From Euonymus europaeus (lineage: Eukaryota > Streptophyta > Magnoliopsida > Celastrales > Celastraceae): a stretch of 64,000 nt of DNA. Below are positions 24,601 to 39,356 of this stretch, piece by piece (the first letter of the stretch is position 1; each line of letters begins with the position of its first letter). Where the stretch lies: positions 3,921,001 through 3,985,000 of the forward strand of contig OY756972.1 of NCBI GenBank assembly GCA_963580455.1, read 5' to 3'. Under the pieces are notes generated by a model that was not told the DNA's origin, did not search any database, and worked only from the letters and a program-made list of their open reading frames with translations. The translations under genes and the position numbers were made by a program.

Positions 24601-24771
24601 TGGTTAACAGATTCGGTGAGCTTGGACCACCAAAGAAAGAAAAGAATATTTTTTTTTTGATTGATTTGTTTCAGTCTGGTGGGTTTTCTTAGATTCCAGA
24701 TTCCACGATCTTTGGGACCAGGGTTTTTATCATTGGACGATTTACTGAGACTTTATTGGCTAAGATTGTCA
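21613..24771. other. gene-free region upstream of the AGPase gene
   Basis: No supported gene is seen. 22640-22750 on the minus strand is exon-like (open frame with DADSTFSPLTGEIDIFPDD before a GTATGT donor) but isolated. Two imperfect copies of a unit of about 190 bp occur near 23730 and 23920. Homopolymer tracts (T)14 and (A)15 at 24464-24563 lie in or near the AGPase leader. Confidence 0.4.
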
Positions 24772-27700
24772 ATGGATTCTTGCATTGCTACTTTGAAGGC
24801 TAATGTACTCCAAATCAATCTCACCAGAGGGGGTGAAAAGGGTACATTGTTTTGGGGTGAATGCCCAAGAGGCAGCCTCAAGAGCAGAGATTTTAGTTTT
24901 TGGAAGAATCAGAGAACCAATAGAGGAGTGAAAAAGTTCAAGGCTGGAGTTGCTTACTCTGTTCTCACACCAGATATTAACAAAGAGAGTGTGGTAAGTT
25001 CATATCTGGTGAAAAACTGAAAACAATCTTTTTCTTCATTTTTCCTTCTGATATGACCTGTGGGGTTCATTTGTCTGTATATTGTATTTGGTTATTTTTC
25101 TAGACATTTCAAGATCGAATATTTGAGACTCCACAAGCAGATCCAAAAAATGTTGCTTCAATCATATTGGGTGGTGGTGCTGGGACTCGTCTGTTTCCCC
25201 TCACTAGCAGAAGAGCCAAACCAGCTGTAAGTGCTCTCAATTTGTTTTAGTTGTTGAGTTATATATTTGCATTCCACTTATATTGAATTGGTGTGGACTT
25301 TATGAATGAGAAAAACCAATAAACTTTTGTGTTTATAAATTCTGCAATTGTTTATTTTGATCCGCAGGTTCCAATTGGAGGCTGTTACAGGCTGATTGAT
25401 ATCCCAATGAGCAACTGCATCAACAGTGGGATAAGAAAGATATTTATTCTAACACAATTCAACTCGTTTTCCTTGAACCGTCACCTCGCTCGCACATATA
25501 ACTTTGGAAATGGAGTAAATTTTGGAGATGGATTTGTAGAGGTGAGATGACTGTCCCAAATACAAGTGTATTTGTCATTTTTAATTGAAGGATGAGAATG
25601 ACAGTAACCAATGTAAAAGTTCAAGTAAAACGTTGCTGGTAGTAACCATACAGATTACATTATGTGAGGTTGTGAAATTTGTCTGTTAAAAGTTTTAACT
25701 TTTGATGAAGGGAATTTGTGTCTGAGAAACAGGTCCTGGCTGCTACTCAGACACCAGGAGAGACGGGGAAAAAGTGGTTCCAAGGAACAGCTGATGCTGT
25801 GAGGCAATTTATATGGGTCTTTGAAGTGAGTGATTAGAACTTCTTGTTTGTGAAAAAGGTATAAGCTTGCAGCGAGAAAAACATTCTTTGCATTATTGAT
25901 GCAGGATGCCAAGAACAAGAATGTAGAGAATGTATTAATCTTGTCTGGTGATCATCTTTACCGGATGAACTATATGGATTTTGTTCAGGTACTCTTTAGT
26001 TACTTACTGGTGTAATATTGTTAGTTTAATCTGTTAATTACATGCTTCGAACGTTCTGCTTACTCATGTTCCTTGTGCTTGCAGAAGCATATTGATACAA
26101 ATGCTGATATCACAGTTTCATGTGTACCCATGGATGACAGGTATAATGATTTTACTTTCATTCCGTATTGCCTATTCTAACTTCTAATAAACGACCAACA
26201 AATTATACTTGATGTATTAAATTATCCGAACATCATATCTGGCTACTACGAAACTGAATTTTATTAATATTTTTTGGTCTCATTTTTTGTTTTCTATCTT
26301 TAATGTTGTTTGATGAATTGCTGCCAGAGGGAGAAATTTATCATTTATGACCATGAATTGGGCATAGATCCGTGCATTTATCATGAATTACAGATTTAAT
26401 TTCAATTATTTTGCAGCCGTGCCTCAGATTATGGGCTGATGAAGATAGACAACACCGGACGCATTATCCAATTTGCCGAAAAGCCAAAGGGGAATGACCT
26501 GAAAGCTATGGTAAAGATCATGCCTTTTCTATTGGTTGACGAACAATTCCTTGGATTCATTCTTGACAGATTCTATGTTGTACTGATAATCTGAAATATT
26601 TTGGGTACTTACATATTTCTCAATTCAATGTTGTACTTGTGTGAATTTACATTGCAGCAAGTTGACTCCTCACTTTTAGGGCTATCTTTGCAAGATGCCA
26701 TGAAATTCCCTTACATTGCATCAATGGGTGTTTACGTATTTAAAACCGAAGTTCTGCTAAAGCTTCTGAGATGGAGCTACCCCTCATGCAATGACTTTGG
26801 TTCCGAAATTATTCCATCCGCCGTGAAGGATCACAATGTTCAAGTAAGATAACATGTTAAACGTAGACTAGTGATGTTTGAACACTTTTATCCGGGATTG
26901 AATTGTAGAGTATCTGACTGTCTTTATGTTTTCAGGCGTTCTTATACAATGACTACTGGGAGGACATTGGAACAATAAAGTCTTTTTTTTATGCCAATTT
27001 GGCCCTCACCGAACAGGTCCCGTATACAATAATTTTTTTGTTGTTGTTGTTTAGGTTACACTAGTGGCAGACTTGATTTCTAGAAACTTGGAAATCATCA
27101 TAATATTTTGACTTTGATTCCTTTCTATTTAATCCGAACTAAGAATCCCTGATCACCGTGTAACATGCTGCTTGCTGGGTCAGTCCTCCGTTGGCAGAAA
27201 ACTTAAAGGTATTTCACAGTCATCTTTTGTGCAGGACCCAAAATTTCAATTTTATGATCCGAAGACGCCATTCTTTACGTCTCCAAGATTCTTGCCTCCC
27301 ACCAAAGTTGATAAATGCCGGGTAAGGTTTCGACTAGAATTAGTTTGTACTATCTGATTGGTACCCTGCATTTTACACCAATAAATTATTGTTGCAGATA
27401 GTGGATGCCATAATTTCTCATGGCTGTTTCTTGCGAGATTGTAGTGTACAACATTCAATAGTAGGCGTACGGTCACGATTGGAAAGTGGTGTTGAACTAA
27501 AGGTGAGCTAATGGTTTTGATCTTCCCTTGAACAATAGTTGAACTCTATGAATTAGTTTTAATGGTTTGACTGTGGCATTGTATAATAATTGGTTTGGCA
27601 TCGGACAGTGCAGTTATTGATCAATGAAACTTTTATCTTGCCAGGATACAATGATGATGGGGGCAGACTACTATCAGACAGAGTCCGAACTTGCATCTCT

Positions 27701-28109
27701 ACTAGCAGAGGGAAAGGTTCCAATCGGTGTTGGACAAAATACCAAAATCAGGTGAGATTTCAGAGAGATTTTTTTTCTTCTTAAAGGTGACCTTAACTTG
27801 CGACGAAACTAAAATGGATTCTTCTGTGGAAGGAATTGCATAATCGACAAGAATGCCAAGATAGGAAGAGATGTGGTCATTGCAAATGCAGATGTAAGTA
27901 CATTTATTTTCTCTGCAACTGATGATATTCCTGTACATATCAAAAGCAATCCCAATCATGTCACTCTGTATGTGCATGCTTGTGCTGAATAGTCCTGTAC
28001 TTGTCAGGGTGTTCAAGAAGCAGACAGGCCAAACGAAGGATTTTACATTCGGGCTGGGATTACTGCCATATTGAAGAACGCAACAATTAGAGACGGAATG
28101 ATCATATAA
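24772..28109 (+). CDS. ADP-glucose pyrophosphorylase large subunit, plastidial
   Basis: AGPase makes ADP-glucose from glucose-1-phosphate and ATP, the committed step of starch synthesis, as an S2L2 heterotetramer in plastids. Fourteen coding exons: 24772-24993, 25104-25226, 25368-25541, 25733-25825, 25905-25988, 26085-26140, 26417-26510, 26658-26843, 26936-27016, 27235-27321, 27398-27502, 27645-27751, 27833-27893, 28008-28109. All are GT-AG and join in frame to 524 aa, the usual length. Residues 1-75 are a likely transit peptide. The nucleotide loop [20 protein letters not shown] is at 96-115, [10 protein letters not shown] at 218-227, FGSEIIP and YWEDIGTI are in the core, and a C-terminal beta-helix ends [11 protein letters not shown]. 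Asn226 stands where catalytic small subunits have Asp, as in other large subunits that I recall, which suggests a regulatory role. Residue numbers are mine. An AATAAA-like signal lies near 28270. Confidence 0.95.
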
Positions 28110-30317
28110 ACCATGTGAGGTTCTTAGGAGCTAATTGAGCAGACTGAGACAATGCAGACGATTAACATTTTTTCTCATCCTCCTGGGATAGCTGGTAGTA
28201 ATAATGCATGTATACGTAAATTACACGCTCCTTCGGCCCCATAGAAGATCCTGTAAAGAACTAGGTATTAATGAATAAATGTGCCAGCAAACTTGGATTG
28301 GTTTCTTGGATGTAGTCGAATAAAAGATTAGCTCTCTAGACAAAATGACTAAGCTTCATTTATCCTTACAATGTCCTTTGCTTGCTTACATTTCTCAATG
28401 TGTCCTGATCTCGCATACATCTTTCGAATCCGGTTAAGCTTTTGAGACTGTTGAGAGACAATGCTAGCTGTTGAGTGGTTTTCACTCGGGATAACCTCAT
28501 TACCATCTTGGAACAAATCCATTCCTTCTGTTAAAAGTAAGACCAGCTGCTGCTCCTCCACTTCTAGCTGATGAATAAATTGCAGAGTAGATTGTATTAA
28601 ACAGCTCATCCCTTTCATCCTATGGAGAAGGTTTGGCAGATTTTCTGAACTCCGGAAAGAGAACTGACTTGTTAAGGATGTTCTCCGCACCTTGCAAGTG
28701 AATGTTAAGCGAATTGTTCAAGTAGGAATTCTGAGCTTTTTAAATGGAGGCCCATCTATATGCTTTAAGGCTTTAGGTCCAAATTATATTTATTGGATTC
28801 GATGTTAACAATCGATATATAAATAACTCAAAAAAAATTAGGAGCGTTGTTCGAACTCCCGGTGCCCCTCGTTATATATTCTAGCTATATCTCTGATGCT
28901 TGTAGTATATATATGTTGATTTAAACGCTAGTTTATATATTTTCTAAGATATACGCTAGTTTATATATTTTCTAAGATATTGTGAGTGTTTTTAATTTAT
29001 GCTGATAGCATATATATTATTCAAAATGTTGAGACAAATTACATAATCACCTTACCAAAAAAAACTAATAAAATCCACACCAAAGCAAACATTCAATGAT
29101 GTTTGCCGCAAATATAGAAATAATGGACGGTCTAAATTGATTAAAGAAGATTGACGCAACTTGGACTAATGAGCAATGACATAGGCTAGCACTCTCACAT
29201 TTTGAGAAGAAAAAGAATTAAATAAATTTATATACAACTATTGATCCAATTCATAATTTAGACATGAACGGACAAATGATCTTGTGACGACTATCATACA
29301 GTCTAAGTCTAACTGGGGTGGACCCAAGGTATAAGGGTACGGGGTCAATTGAACCCACTAATTTTTACTAATTTTTATATGTTTATATGATAAAATTTAT
29401 TTTAACATTCAATATTTCACATGAATTACGGGTAAAATAACCGAGCTCGGTAACGGAATACTAAAGTTTATTTTAAACTTTTATTATAGTACTAAACCTG
29501 AGTTTACATCGATCAAAATTCTATAACATTCCCTTGTCACAAAAAAAAGGACAAAATAAGCCAATGAAATATATTATTCTAGATTTAATTCATTCTTCCT
29601 ACCCCATCTACGTACTTTCGAGTGTGTTCATGTATATATTTTATATTGTTTCCAACTACCTCAAAAGTAAGAAGTTTAGTTCCCAGTTTTGGTAGAGATA
29701 GATTTTTTTTTTAATTTATTAGTATGATTTTTGGATCTTCATAGATGAACCTCTGCTTTCGAAAATAATATTTTTCTCCAATATCTATACATAGTTGATA
29801 TAGTTTGTATTTTTTTTTTGTAAAGATGGATAGATTATAATGAAAAGATACGTGAAATTTGTGAAAATTTATTTTTTCTAAGATACACAATCAATGATTA
29901 ATTGATTTTTAGCACTGATTTTCTTTATACGTACACATTATGATTAATTACTATATATTAATGGCCCCTATCTACCATGAGATCTCGTAAATATGGTAGG
30001 CAGATGGTCGTAATTGCAACACCCATGCCACTACTATTATAAAATAAATGTTACGTACATACATTTTGATTTGAAAATTGCTCCTAAAAAATTATCGATT
30101 CGATTGTCGATTGGATTATAATGCATATAGAGATAGATGGTGCAGATTTTTAGATCGACAGTGCACATTTTTCATAGATTTATTGCACGTAATAAAATAA
30201 AATTAGTCTCCAAAGTCCAGCTTAGTCAGTGCACACGCAAAAAGTAGAAGAAAAATATAGCTCCCCGACAAAACAACAACCACGAACCATCACGCGCGTG
30301 CATAACTACCAGCCAAT
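28110..30317. other. intergenic region between AGPase and DFR
   Basis: It begins with the AGPase 3' UTR (AATGAATAAATG near 28270). An open minus-strand frame at 28349-28690 is listed separately. A short segment near 29316-29420 (GGGGTGGACCCAAGG...) looks like an eroded hAT-type terminus. The remainder is AT-rich with no gene. Confidence 0.4.
28349..28690 (-). other. unidentified open frame, possible terminal exon
   Basis: The 113-codon frame has normal plant amino-acid composition, unlike the shadow frames around it. It contains LIQSTLQFIHQLEVEEQQLV, then LLLTEGMDLFQDGNEVIP, and ends KCKQAKDIVRINEA. A helical or coiled-coil character is likely. The ATG (28690) may not be the true start, because an AG just upstream (TTGCAAG|GTGCGG) could be a splice acceptor, making this the last exon of a gene or of a broken copy. 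No upstream exon was found. No family is recognised. Confidence 0.35.
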
Positions 30318-30323
30318 CACGTG
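30318..30323. promoter_or_regulatory. G-box (CACGTG) upstream of DFR
   Basis: CACGTG lies 214 bp upstream of the DFR ATG. It is directly preceded by AACTACCAGCCAAT, which contains a MYB AC-element-like AACTACC and a CCAAT word. Paired bHLH and MYB sites are known to drive DFR promoters; their action here is inferred from position alone. Confidence 0.45.
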
Positions 30324-30388
30324 ACTGGGAGGTAGAACGAAGAACCGAATGATTACTGTGTTAGCTACTCAGCTAGCTCCGAGTGTCG

Positions 30389-30410
30389 CATATATATATA
30401 TATATATATA
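30389..30410. repeat. (TA)n microsatellite in the DFR promoter
   Basis: About ten TA units lie 130-150 bp upstream of the ATG. A second run (30513-30529) lies directly before the ATG. Both are likely length-polymorphic and could act as the TATA region. Confidence 0.8.
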
Positions 30411-30536
30411 GATATAAAATCTGTATACAGGGATAGATCATAATCAGCAATCCTAGACATCTTCACCCGAATAATTACTTTCCCTGAATACTCAACGTCC
30501 TTATTACACAACATATATATATATATATACACATTC

Positions 30537-31372
30537 ATGGGAACTGTAGGACCCCAAACTGTGTGTGTCACAGGGGCGGCTGGTTATATTGGGTCCTGGT
30601 TGGTCATGAAGCTCTTGGATCGCGATTATGTGGTTCGAGCCACTGTGCGAGACCCGGGTTCGATAATATATTCCTAATTTGTGATTATTATTTTTTAACT
30701 TTTTCTGGTTTTGCTGTTGGTTTAGAAGTTTGATTTGTGGGCAGAAAATATGAAGAAAGTGCAGCATTTACTGGATTTGCCTAAAGCTAAGACTAATTTG
30801 ACTCTGTGGAGAGCTGACCTTTCTGTGGATGGAAGCTTTGATGAAGCAGTCCAAGGGTGTCATGGGGTTTTCCATGTTGCCACGCCAATGGATTTTGAGT
30901 CAAAAGATCCTGAGGTATGCATATATATATATATATGTATGTATATATGTGTGTGTGAATTTGAATATTATGATTTATGTTTATGCCCATTTGACGTCCT
31001 TAAATTATAATAAAGTACATAAAGAGCCTTGGACCCCTGGTTGTTGAATCATATGGGCTTACCCATCCACCAATGCCCAACGGAAGGTCAAACTCACTAG
31101 TTTCTGGTCTGGTCGATTCGTCTTGACGCTGACTTTTATTTTTTTGTTTTGGGTAATTTGCAGAATGAAGTGATTAAGCCAACCATTAATGGAGTTCTTA
31201 GCATAATGAAAGCATGTGTTAAGGCCAAAACGGTTCGTAGGCTTGTATTCACATCCTCTGCTGGAACAGTCAATGTGGAAGAGAAACAAAGACCAGTCTA
31301 TGACGAAAATTGCTGGAGCGATTTGGAATTCGTCCGTGCCAGAAAAATGACTGGATGGGTTAATATCCAACA

Positions 31373-31417
<45 letters not shown>

Positions 31418-32241
31418 TGTGTTAAATATTCTTCAATTATCTCCTTCAAAATCCCTCACTTTTTGACTTAATCGCAGATGTATTTTGTTTCAAAGACACT
31501 GGCTGAACAAGCTGCATGGAAATTTGCTGAGGAGAATAAGATAGATTTCATCAGTATTATACCAACTCTTGTAGTTGGTCCATTCATCATGCCATCAATG
31601 CCTCCAAGCCTTATCACTGCTCTTTCTCTTATCACGGGTTGGTCCACATACTTTCTTCAATCATTTAGAAATAATATTCAACATGTTCAAAAATATCGCT
31701 GGGATTAATTCGTATTGACTCGGTTTAATCAATTATTTGCAGGCAATGAAGCTCACTATTCAATTATAAAGCAAGGACAGTTTGTGCACTTGGATGATCT
31801 CTGCGAGAGTCACATCTACTTGTTTGAGAAGCCACACGCCAAGGGTCGCTACATTTGCTCCTCGCATGAGGCTACCATTGTCGAGCTTGCGAAACTTCTC
31901 GGTGAAAAATACCGAGAATACAATGTCCCTACAAAGTAACTAAACTCAATAGTTGAAGTATTGATTTCTCATGCTAATATTGATGAAGTGATGTAATATT
32001 GTTTGTTTGCTTGATCAGATTCAAAGATGTTGATGAGAGCTTGAAGAGGATCGAGTTTTCGTCGAAGAAGCTTACGGACATGGGGTTTCGGTTCAAGTAC
32101 AGCTTGGAGGACATGTTTACAGAAGCCATTGAAACATGCCAGGCTAAGGGATTGATTCCAATCCTTCCCCAAAAAAGCCCTCCCCCAGAAAAGCTTCCTG
32201 CCTCCAATGGAATTGGAAGCAATGGCGAACCAGAAAACTAG
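30537..32241 (+). CDS. dihydroflavonol 4-reductase
   Basis: DFR reduces dihydroflavonols to leucoanthocyanidins with NADPH in the cytosol, the entry to anthocyanins and proanthocyanidins. Six exons, the usual plant number: 30537-30657, 30745-30914, 31164-31358, 31478-31637, 31743-31935, 32019-32241, giving 353 aa. Seen: Rossmann [17 protein letters not shown] at the N-terminus, [15 protein letters not shown], Ser128/Ser129, the YFVSK catalytic pair (Tyr164, Lys168), and [18 protein letters not shown]. The substrate-selecting residue in SAGTVNVEE is Asn134, the common Asn-type DFR, which in other plants accepts several dihydroflavonols. The first intron has a weak donor (GTTCGA) but the frame demands it. 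Intron 3 holds a (CT)n run at 31376-31412. No lesion is visible. Confidence 0.95.
31376..31412. repeat. (CT)n microsatellite in DFR intron 3
   Basis: Roughly 18 uninterrupted CT units begin 18 bp after the exon 3 donor. Such a run is likely variable in length. It is close enough to the splice site to matter if it contracts strongly. Confidence 0.85.
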
Positions 32242-32899
32242 TTTGAAGAAATAGATTGTGTGTTGTGTGTTGTGTCTTTTGTGGGGGTGGTTGTGTTTCA
32301 ATTTCTGTTATCAAAATAAAAGGTTAGGTTGTAGACTCCTTGTATGTAGTGAATTATGTATGAATTTCGAGTCTACTGTTGTGGAAAAGGCACCACATTT
32401 GAAAAAAGTTCTTAAATTTAAAATTGAGTTTTAATGCAAATAAAAAAGTTGCGTTATTTAATTGCCCGAATTTTAACACGGATTGAATTATTATTCAATT
32501 TATTTGTCCGAATTTAAATAGATCTAGATATGCACAATTAAGTATGTCCGGATATGCAAATATTTCATAAACACGTATGTTGTCATACATAATCGATTTT
32601 GGTATATATTAGAAATATTTTTAAATCACAAATTTAGGAAATAAACTTGCATCCTTTGTTTTGTTTTGAAGGACACAGTAATCCTAATCCTATTTAATGG
32701 GCTCATTATGGGCTGTGTAAAGGCCATTGTGAGCCGGGCCCGTGACCCAAGCCCAATAATTGAAACACGCTTATAACCCCAGATTGAACGTCGCGGTCGT
32801 GGTACGTGAAGTTGTGAACGGGAAAGAGGAAGTGCGTTACATTACTTACTGGCTCGCTTACTCACTCAGCCGTCAGCCCTACCCACTAATCCCTCTGAA
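32242..32899. other. DFR 3' flank and OTC 5' flank
   Basis: It contains the DFR 3' UTR (TCAAAATAAAAGG near 32313 as a possible poly(A) signal) and the OTC promoter and leader. No additional gene is seen. A short hAT/AT-rich relic is possible near 32460-32560, but no boundary was found. Confidence 0.4.
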
Positions 32900-36088
<3,189 letters not shown>

Positions 36089-36339
36089 GACTCCATGCCA
36101 ACTAGATTTGATGGAATTACAGCATCATTCAAGATGCTGAAACCGTGGCCTTATCAGGGCAGATGTCGAATTTTGCAGGATAATCTTCTTAGTGTTTCAT
36201 GGCTACGTTAATCGGGAACTTTAAAAATGTTCTATACTCGAACTATTTCAGCACTGAAGAAATTGAGACTCTTGTTATGTTAAACAGTCATTTGGATACC
36301 GTTTGCTGCTTTGCTGTATACTCGTTTTATGTGCAAAAT

Positions 36340-36650
36340 TTGCTTCATAGATTGGAAGTTCAATGCCCATTGGCATACAAAAGGGTCATAATCAGACCCC
36401 AATCCAGCAAGAATTAACGAAGTGATCTCATCATCACTTAAAGGACGTCCAGCTGCGGCTGTCTCACAGAAGTTTTGAACTCGATTGAAATAGTCTGAGC
36501 CCGAATGATTTACCTTCCGTAGGTTTACAAGCTGCGTTCGAAGTTGTAGAACCCTAGCTCGGGCTCTGAAGCAAGATCAAGCGAGACGTCTCTGGTTGCG
36601 CTGCCTCGAACCACCTGAGCTAAAACATCTTCTGTTAAAGAAGACATTAT
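36340..36650 (-). pseudogene. copia-type gag fragment
   Basis: On the minus strand, in two frames, it reads MSSLTEDVLAQVVRGSATRD and then RARVLQLRTQLVNLRK, SGSDYFNRVQNFCETAA and SDDEITSLILAGLGSDYDPF. This is the central part of a UBN2-type copia gag. At least one frameshift and missing residues separate the blocks. No LTR or pol adjoins. It begins about 250 bp after the OTC stop codon, in the opposite direction, and may overlap the OTC 3' UTR. Confidence 0.7.
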
Positions 36651-37120
36651 CATGCTAATTTTTTTTGGAAGTATTAGGAGATGATTTGCATGCGAGTATG
36701 TGATTCAGTTGTAAAGGTACAACCTATATGTCGTAGATAGGGATGAAAATGTCGATTTTCATTTCAAACCAGATTTTTTTCCCCTCTATGGGAACCGAAA
36801 CCAAACATCAAAAATTTATAAATTTTAGACCCTAAATGAGTCGAATTTAAAATTTTGGTTTGATTTTCGATTTGAATTTTGGTTTAGATCTGTTTGATTC
36901 TCCCACCCAAGTGATGGGTTCAATTTTCTTAAAACAGCCTCTCAATTCCTCTGTTTATTAGATGTTTTCATGTGAAACATATGGGCCTAGCATTTCAATT
37001 TTTGAGCCACAATTCGGCTCATTTATTGGAATTAAGTCCCCGATAAGTGAAAGTTACCCAACACACTGCCTTTTCCAGCAAGTAACCAGAGTCTTTCTTG
37101 AAGAAGAAGAAGAAAACCCT
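36651..37120. other. gene-free stretch left of the LINE insertion
   Basis: AT-rich, with no gene seen. It ends with the first copy of a 26-bp repeat (37071-37096) and the GAAGAAGAAAACCCT target copy (37106-37120). Confidence 0.4.
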
Positions 37121-37354
37121 TTTCCAGCAAGTAACCAGAGTCTTTCAGCTTTTTGTTCCTTGCTTTGTGTTTGCAGGTCTCTTTGAGTAGGCTGCGTCCT
37201 TCTCATTTTTCATGCTTACTTTTTGGTCTTTCTTTTGTATTGTTTTTCTTTTGAGGTTGTTTTTTTTCGGTTCTGTGTAACCTCGGTTTTCCTCCGCCAC
37301 AAGTGAGGCTTTTAATAAAATTTGGAGGTACCGTCCTCTTTTATCAAAAAAAAA
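37121..37354 (+). mobile_element. 5'-truncated LINE (L1-like) insertion
   Basis: The 15-bp target duplication GAAGAAGAAAACCCT flanks it at 37106-37120 and 37355-37369. The right end is AATAAAATTTGGAGGTACCG...TTTTATC followed by an A-run, the 3' UTR and tail pattern of plant L1 LINEs. Only about 230 bp of the 3' end is present and no coding part remains. Its left edge begins with a second copy of TTTTCCAGCAAGTAACCAGA, found 49 bp upstream in the target. Confidence 0.75.
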
Positions 37355-37369
37355 GAAGAAGAAAACCCT

Positions 37370-39088
37370 GCATATACCCAAGGCATATTTTGGTGTTTCT
37401 TATATGTTTTATGATACTGAAATGAAGTCAAATTTTAGCCTGATAGCTAGCTCATCTATTCAACTATACCAAGGATGTATTAAAGCCCTCTGGTATGGAT
37501 TCTGTTTATGCGCTGGAGATAAGACAATAATGTGACAAGTTCACTTGTCAGGAAGCTGAATTTAGTTTTGCTTCCTGCATTGTTCATTTTTTTTTTAGAT
37601 TAAAACCCTTACGTTTGTCTGACCACTGATTCAATTGACTTCTCAAATGTTTTCATTTCGGACTTCCCTTATCTAGCGGGTGTAGGTTTGGTCTTATTGG
37701 AAAGTTTGGACTTTGGACTTGGTTTAAGACTGTTAATGGGGAACAACTCTCGTGTAGGAACCTTGTGTTTGGAAGTTTTTGCCACGACATGATGCTACTT
37801 TTCCAGCACTCGTTCATAGTTCTGTCAGCAATTTCTTCTGTATGCTACCTTTCTTTTGTCCGCAAATTGTCTTATGACTTTCACAAAAAGGGAAACAAAA
37901 TGCATCATCACAACTATCCTCACAAAGGCTATTAGATAAAACAGTTATCACATACACTACCCTTTTTTTTCACAATATTCTTCTTGGCATAAGAATTGTT
38001 CTATGGGGGAAAAAAATTAGTTTTGGTCCCTACACTATTACCTGTTTTCACTGTCATTCCACGACTACTTTTAGTCTGCAACTTGTCTCATGACTTTCAT
38101 TTTGTCCTGTGTTTCCCTTCCGATCATGGCAACCGAGTCTCCATGACAGGAAATGCCTAAATGTGTGTTACAGTTGGGGGGTCAAAGTGTGGCTGATAAT
38201 GAGAATTATTAACACCGACACGAAAAAGAAACGTGGCATACAGCAGAAATGGCTGACAGAAAACTATGAATGAGTGCCGAATTAATAACATCATGTTAGG
38301 GAAACTACTTAAACCCAAAGGATAATCAATATAGTTACTTTATTAAGCTGCAGTCTACTATCATTTTCCTAGCTATTAGTGTGCAGACTTGCCTCTAGTG
38401 TTGGGAGAAGAACTAGGAATAAACCTAACTCTGCGTTATGGGTTGAACAATTTATGAATAAACTGATCTTGGATTATACCCATCTAATAATTTGGTTTCA
38501 CTTGTGCATTACTTAAACTCTTTTTAATATTTACCTTAATTCTTAACATTTTTTTGTTCACGAGGCTGACTAATATCCAGTTGCTGAGATGCATTGTAAA
38601 ATTAGAAAGAACCATGTTACAGCGACAAATATATGGTGACGCTCTGATGTTGTTATCCTTAACACCCCATCCCTTTTCTTTTCCTCCTCCCACCTTGTCA
38701 GTTAGCATATTTATTCCTTATTCTTTTGTTAAAAGAGAGTGCAAATTTTACTTTTTGATCACTCGGAATTTATTAAAGTGCGACTCGTGATTATGACCGT
38801 ATTATGGTATGAGTGAACCGGTTGGCTTAATTTGCTTTCCTAGATTATGGTTAGCTAGAAGGTAATTTTCCACCTAACTGTCTCTTACATTCGATGACAT
38901 CAGAGTCGACGTTAACGGTAGTAACCTGGATGAACTGAGAGAGCAGTTGTCACAGTTTTGCCTCTAGATTCTAGAAGCTTCATATTGACTAGTGAATGGT
39001 AGATCATAGGAGTTGGGAGATATTCAATAGTGGGGTTGGCAAGCATTGTTCAAATAATGGATCTTGGTTGATATTTCATTCTCCCCTA
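37370..39088. other. gene-free region
   Basis: No supported gene is seen. A short stretch at 38900-38970 could encode VDVNGSNLDELREQLSQF but is isolated between stops. The remaining short frames overlap on both strands. Confidence 0.4.
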
Positions 39089-39316
39089 AGGGTGTGTTTG
39101 ACAAGAAAGTAATAAATAAAAGTGTAATGTATTATTAGAGTAATCATTATTCACCTCTCCTCATGTGTACTCATTACATCCAAAATATGAAGAAAAAAAA
39201 TTGCCTAAAAAAATTACGTGGGTAAATAATATACACGCTTGCCAAATATGAGTATTTGTTTATCAATGTATTTTTCATTACTCTTGTAATCATTACATCC
39301 CTATCAAACACACCCT
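39089..39316. mobile_element. MITE with GGGTGTGTTTG terminal repeats
   Basis: The left end is AGGGTGTGTTTGACAAG and the right end, reversed, is AGGGTGTGTTTGATAGG. Subterminal AGTAAT / ATTACT and GTAATGATTAC words are inverted between the ends. At 228 bp with no coding capacity it is a typical MITE. The flanks (TA/TA) do not decide between the PIF/Harbinger and hAT superfamilies. Confidence 0.7.
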
Positions 39317-39356
39317 ACAGATTAACCAAATTTCCGCTTTGAAGGAAGGGATGGGG

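Noticed and set aside
38900..38970. Short coding-like segment VDVNGSNLDELREQ
   Set aside because: Too short, flanked by stops, and not part of the alpha-6 proteasome sequence found downstream.
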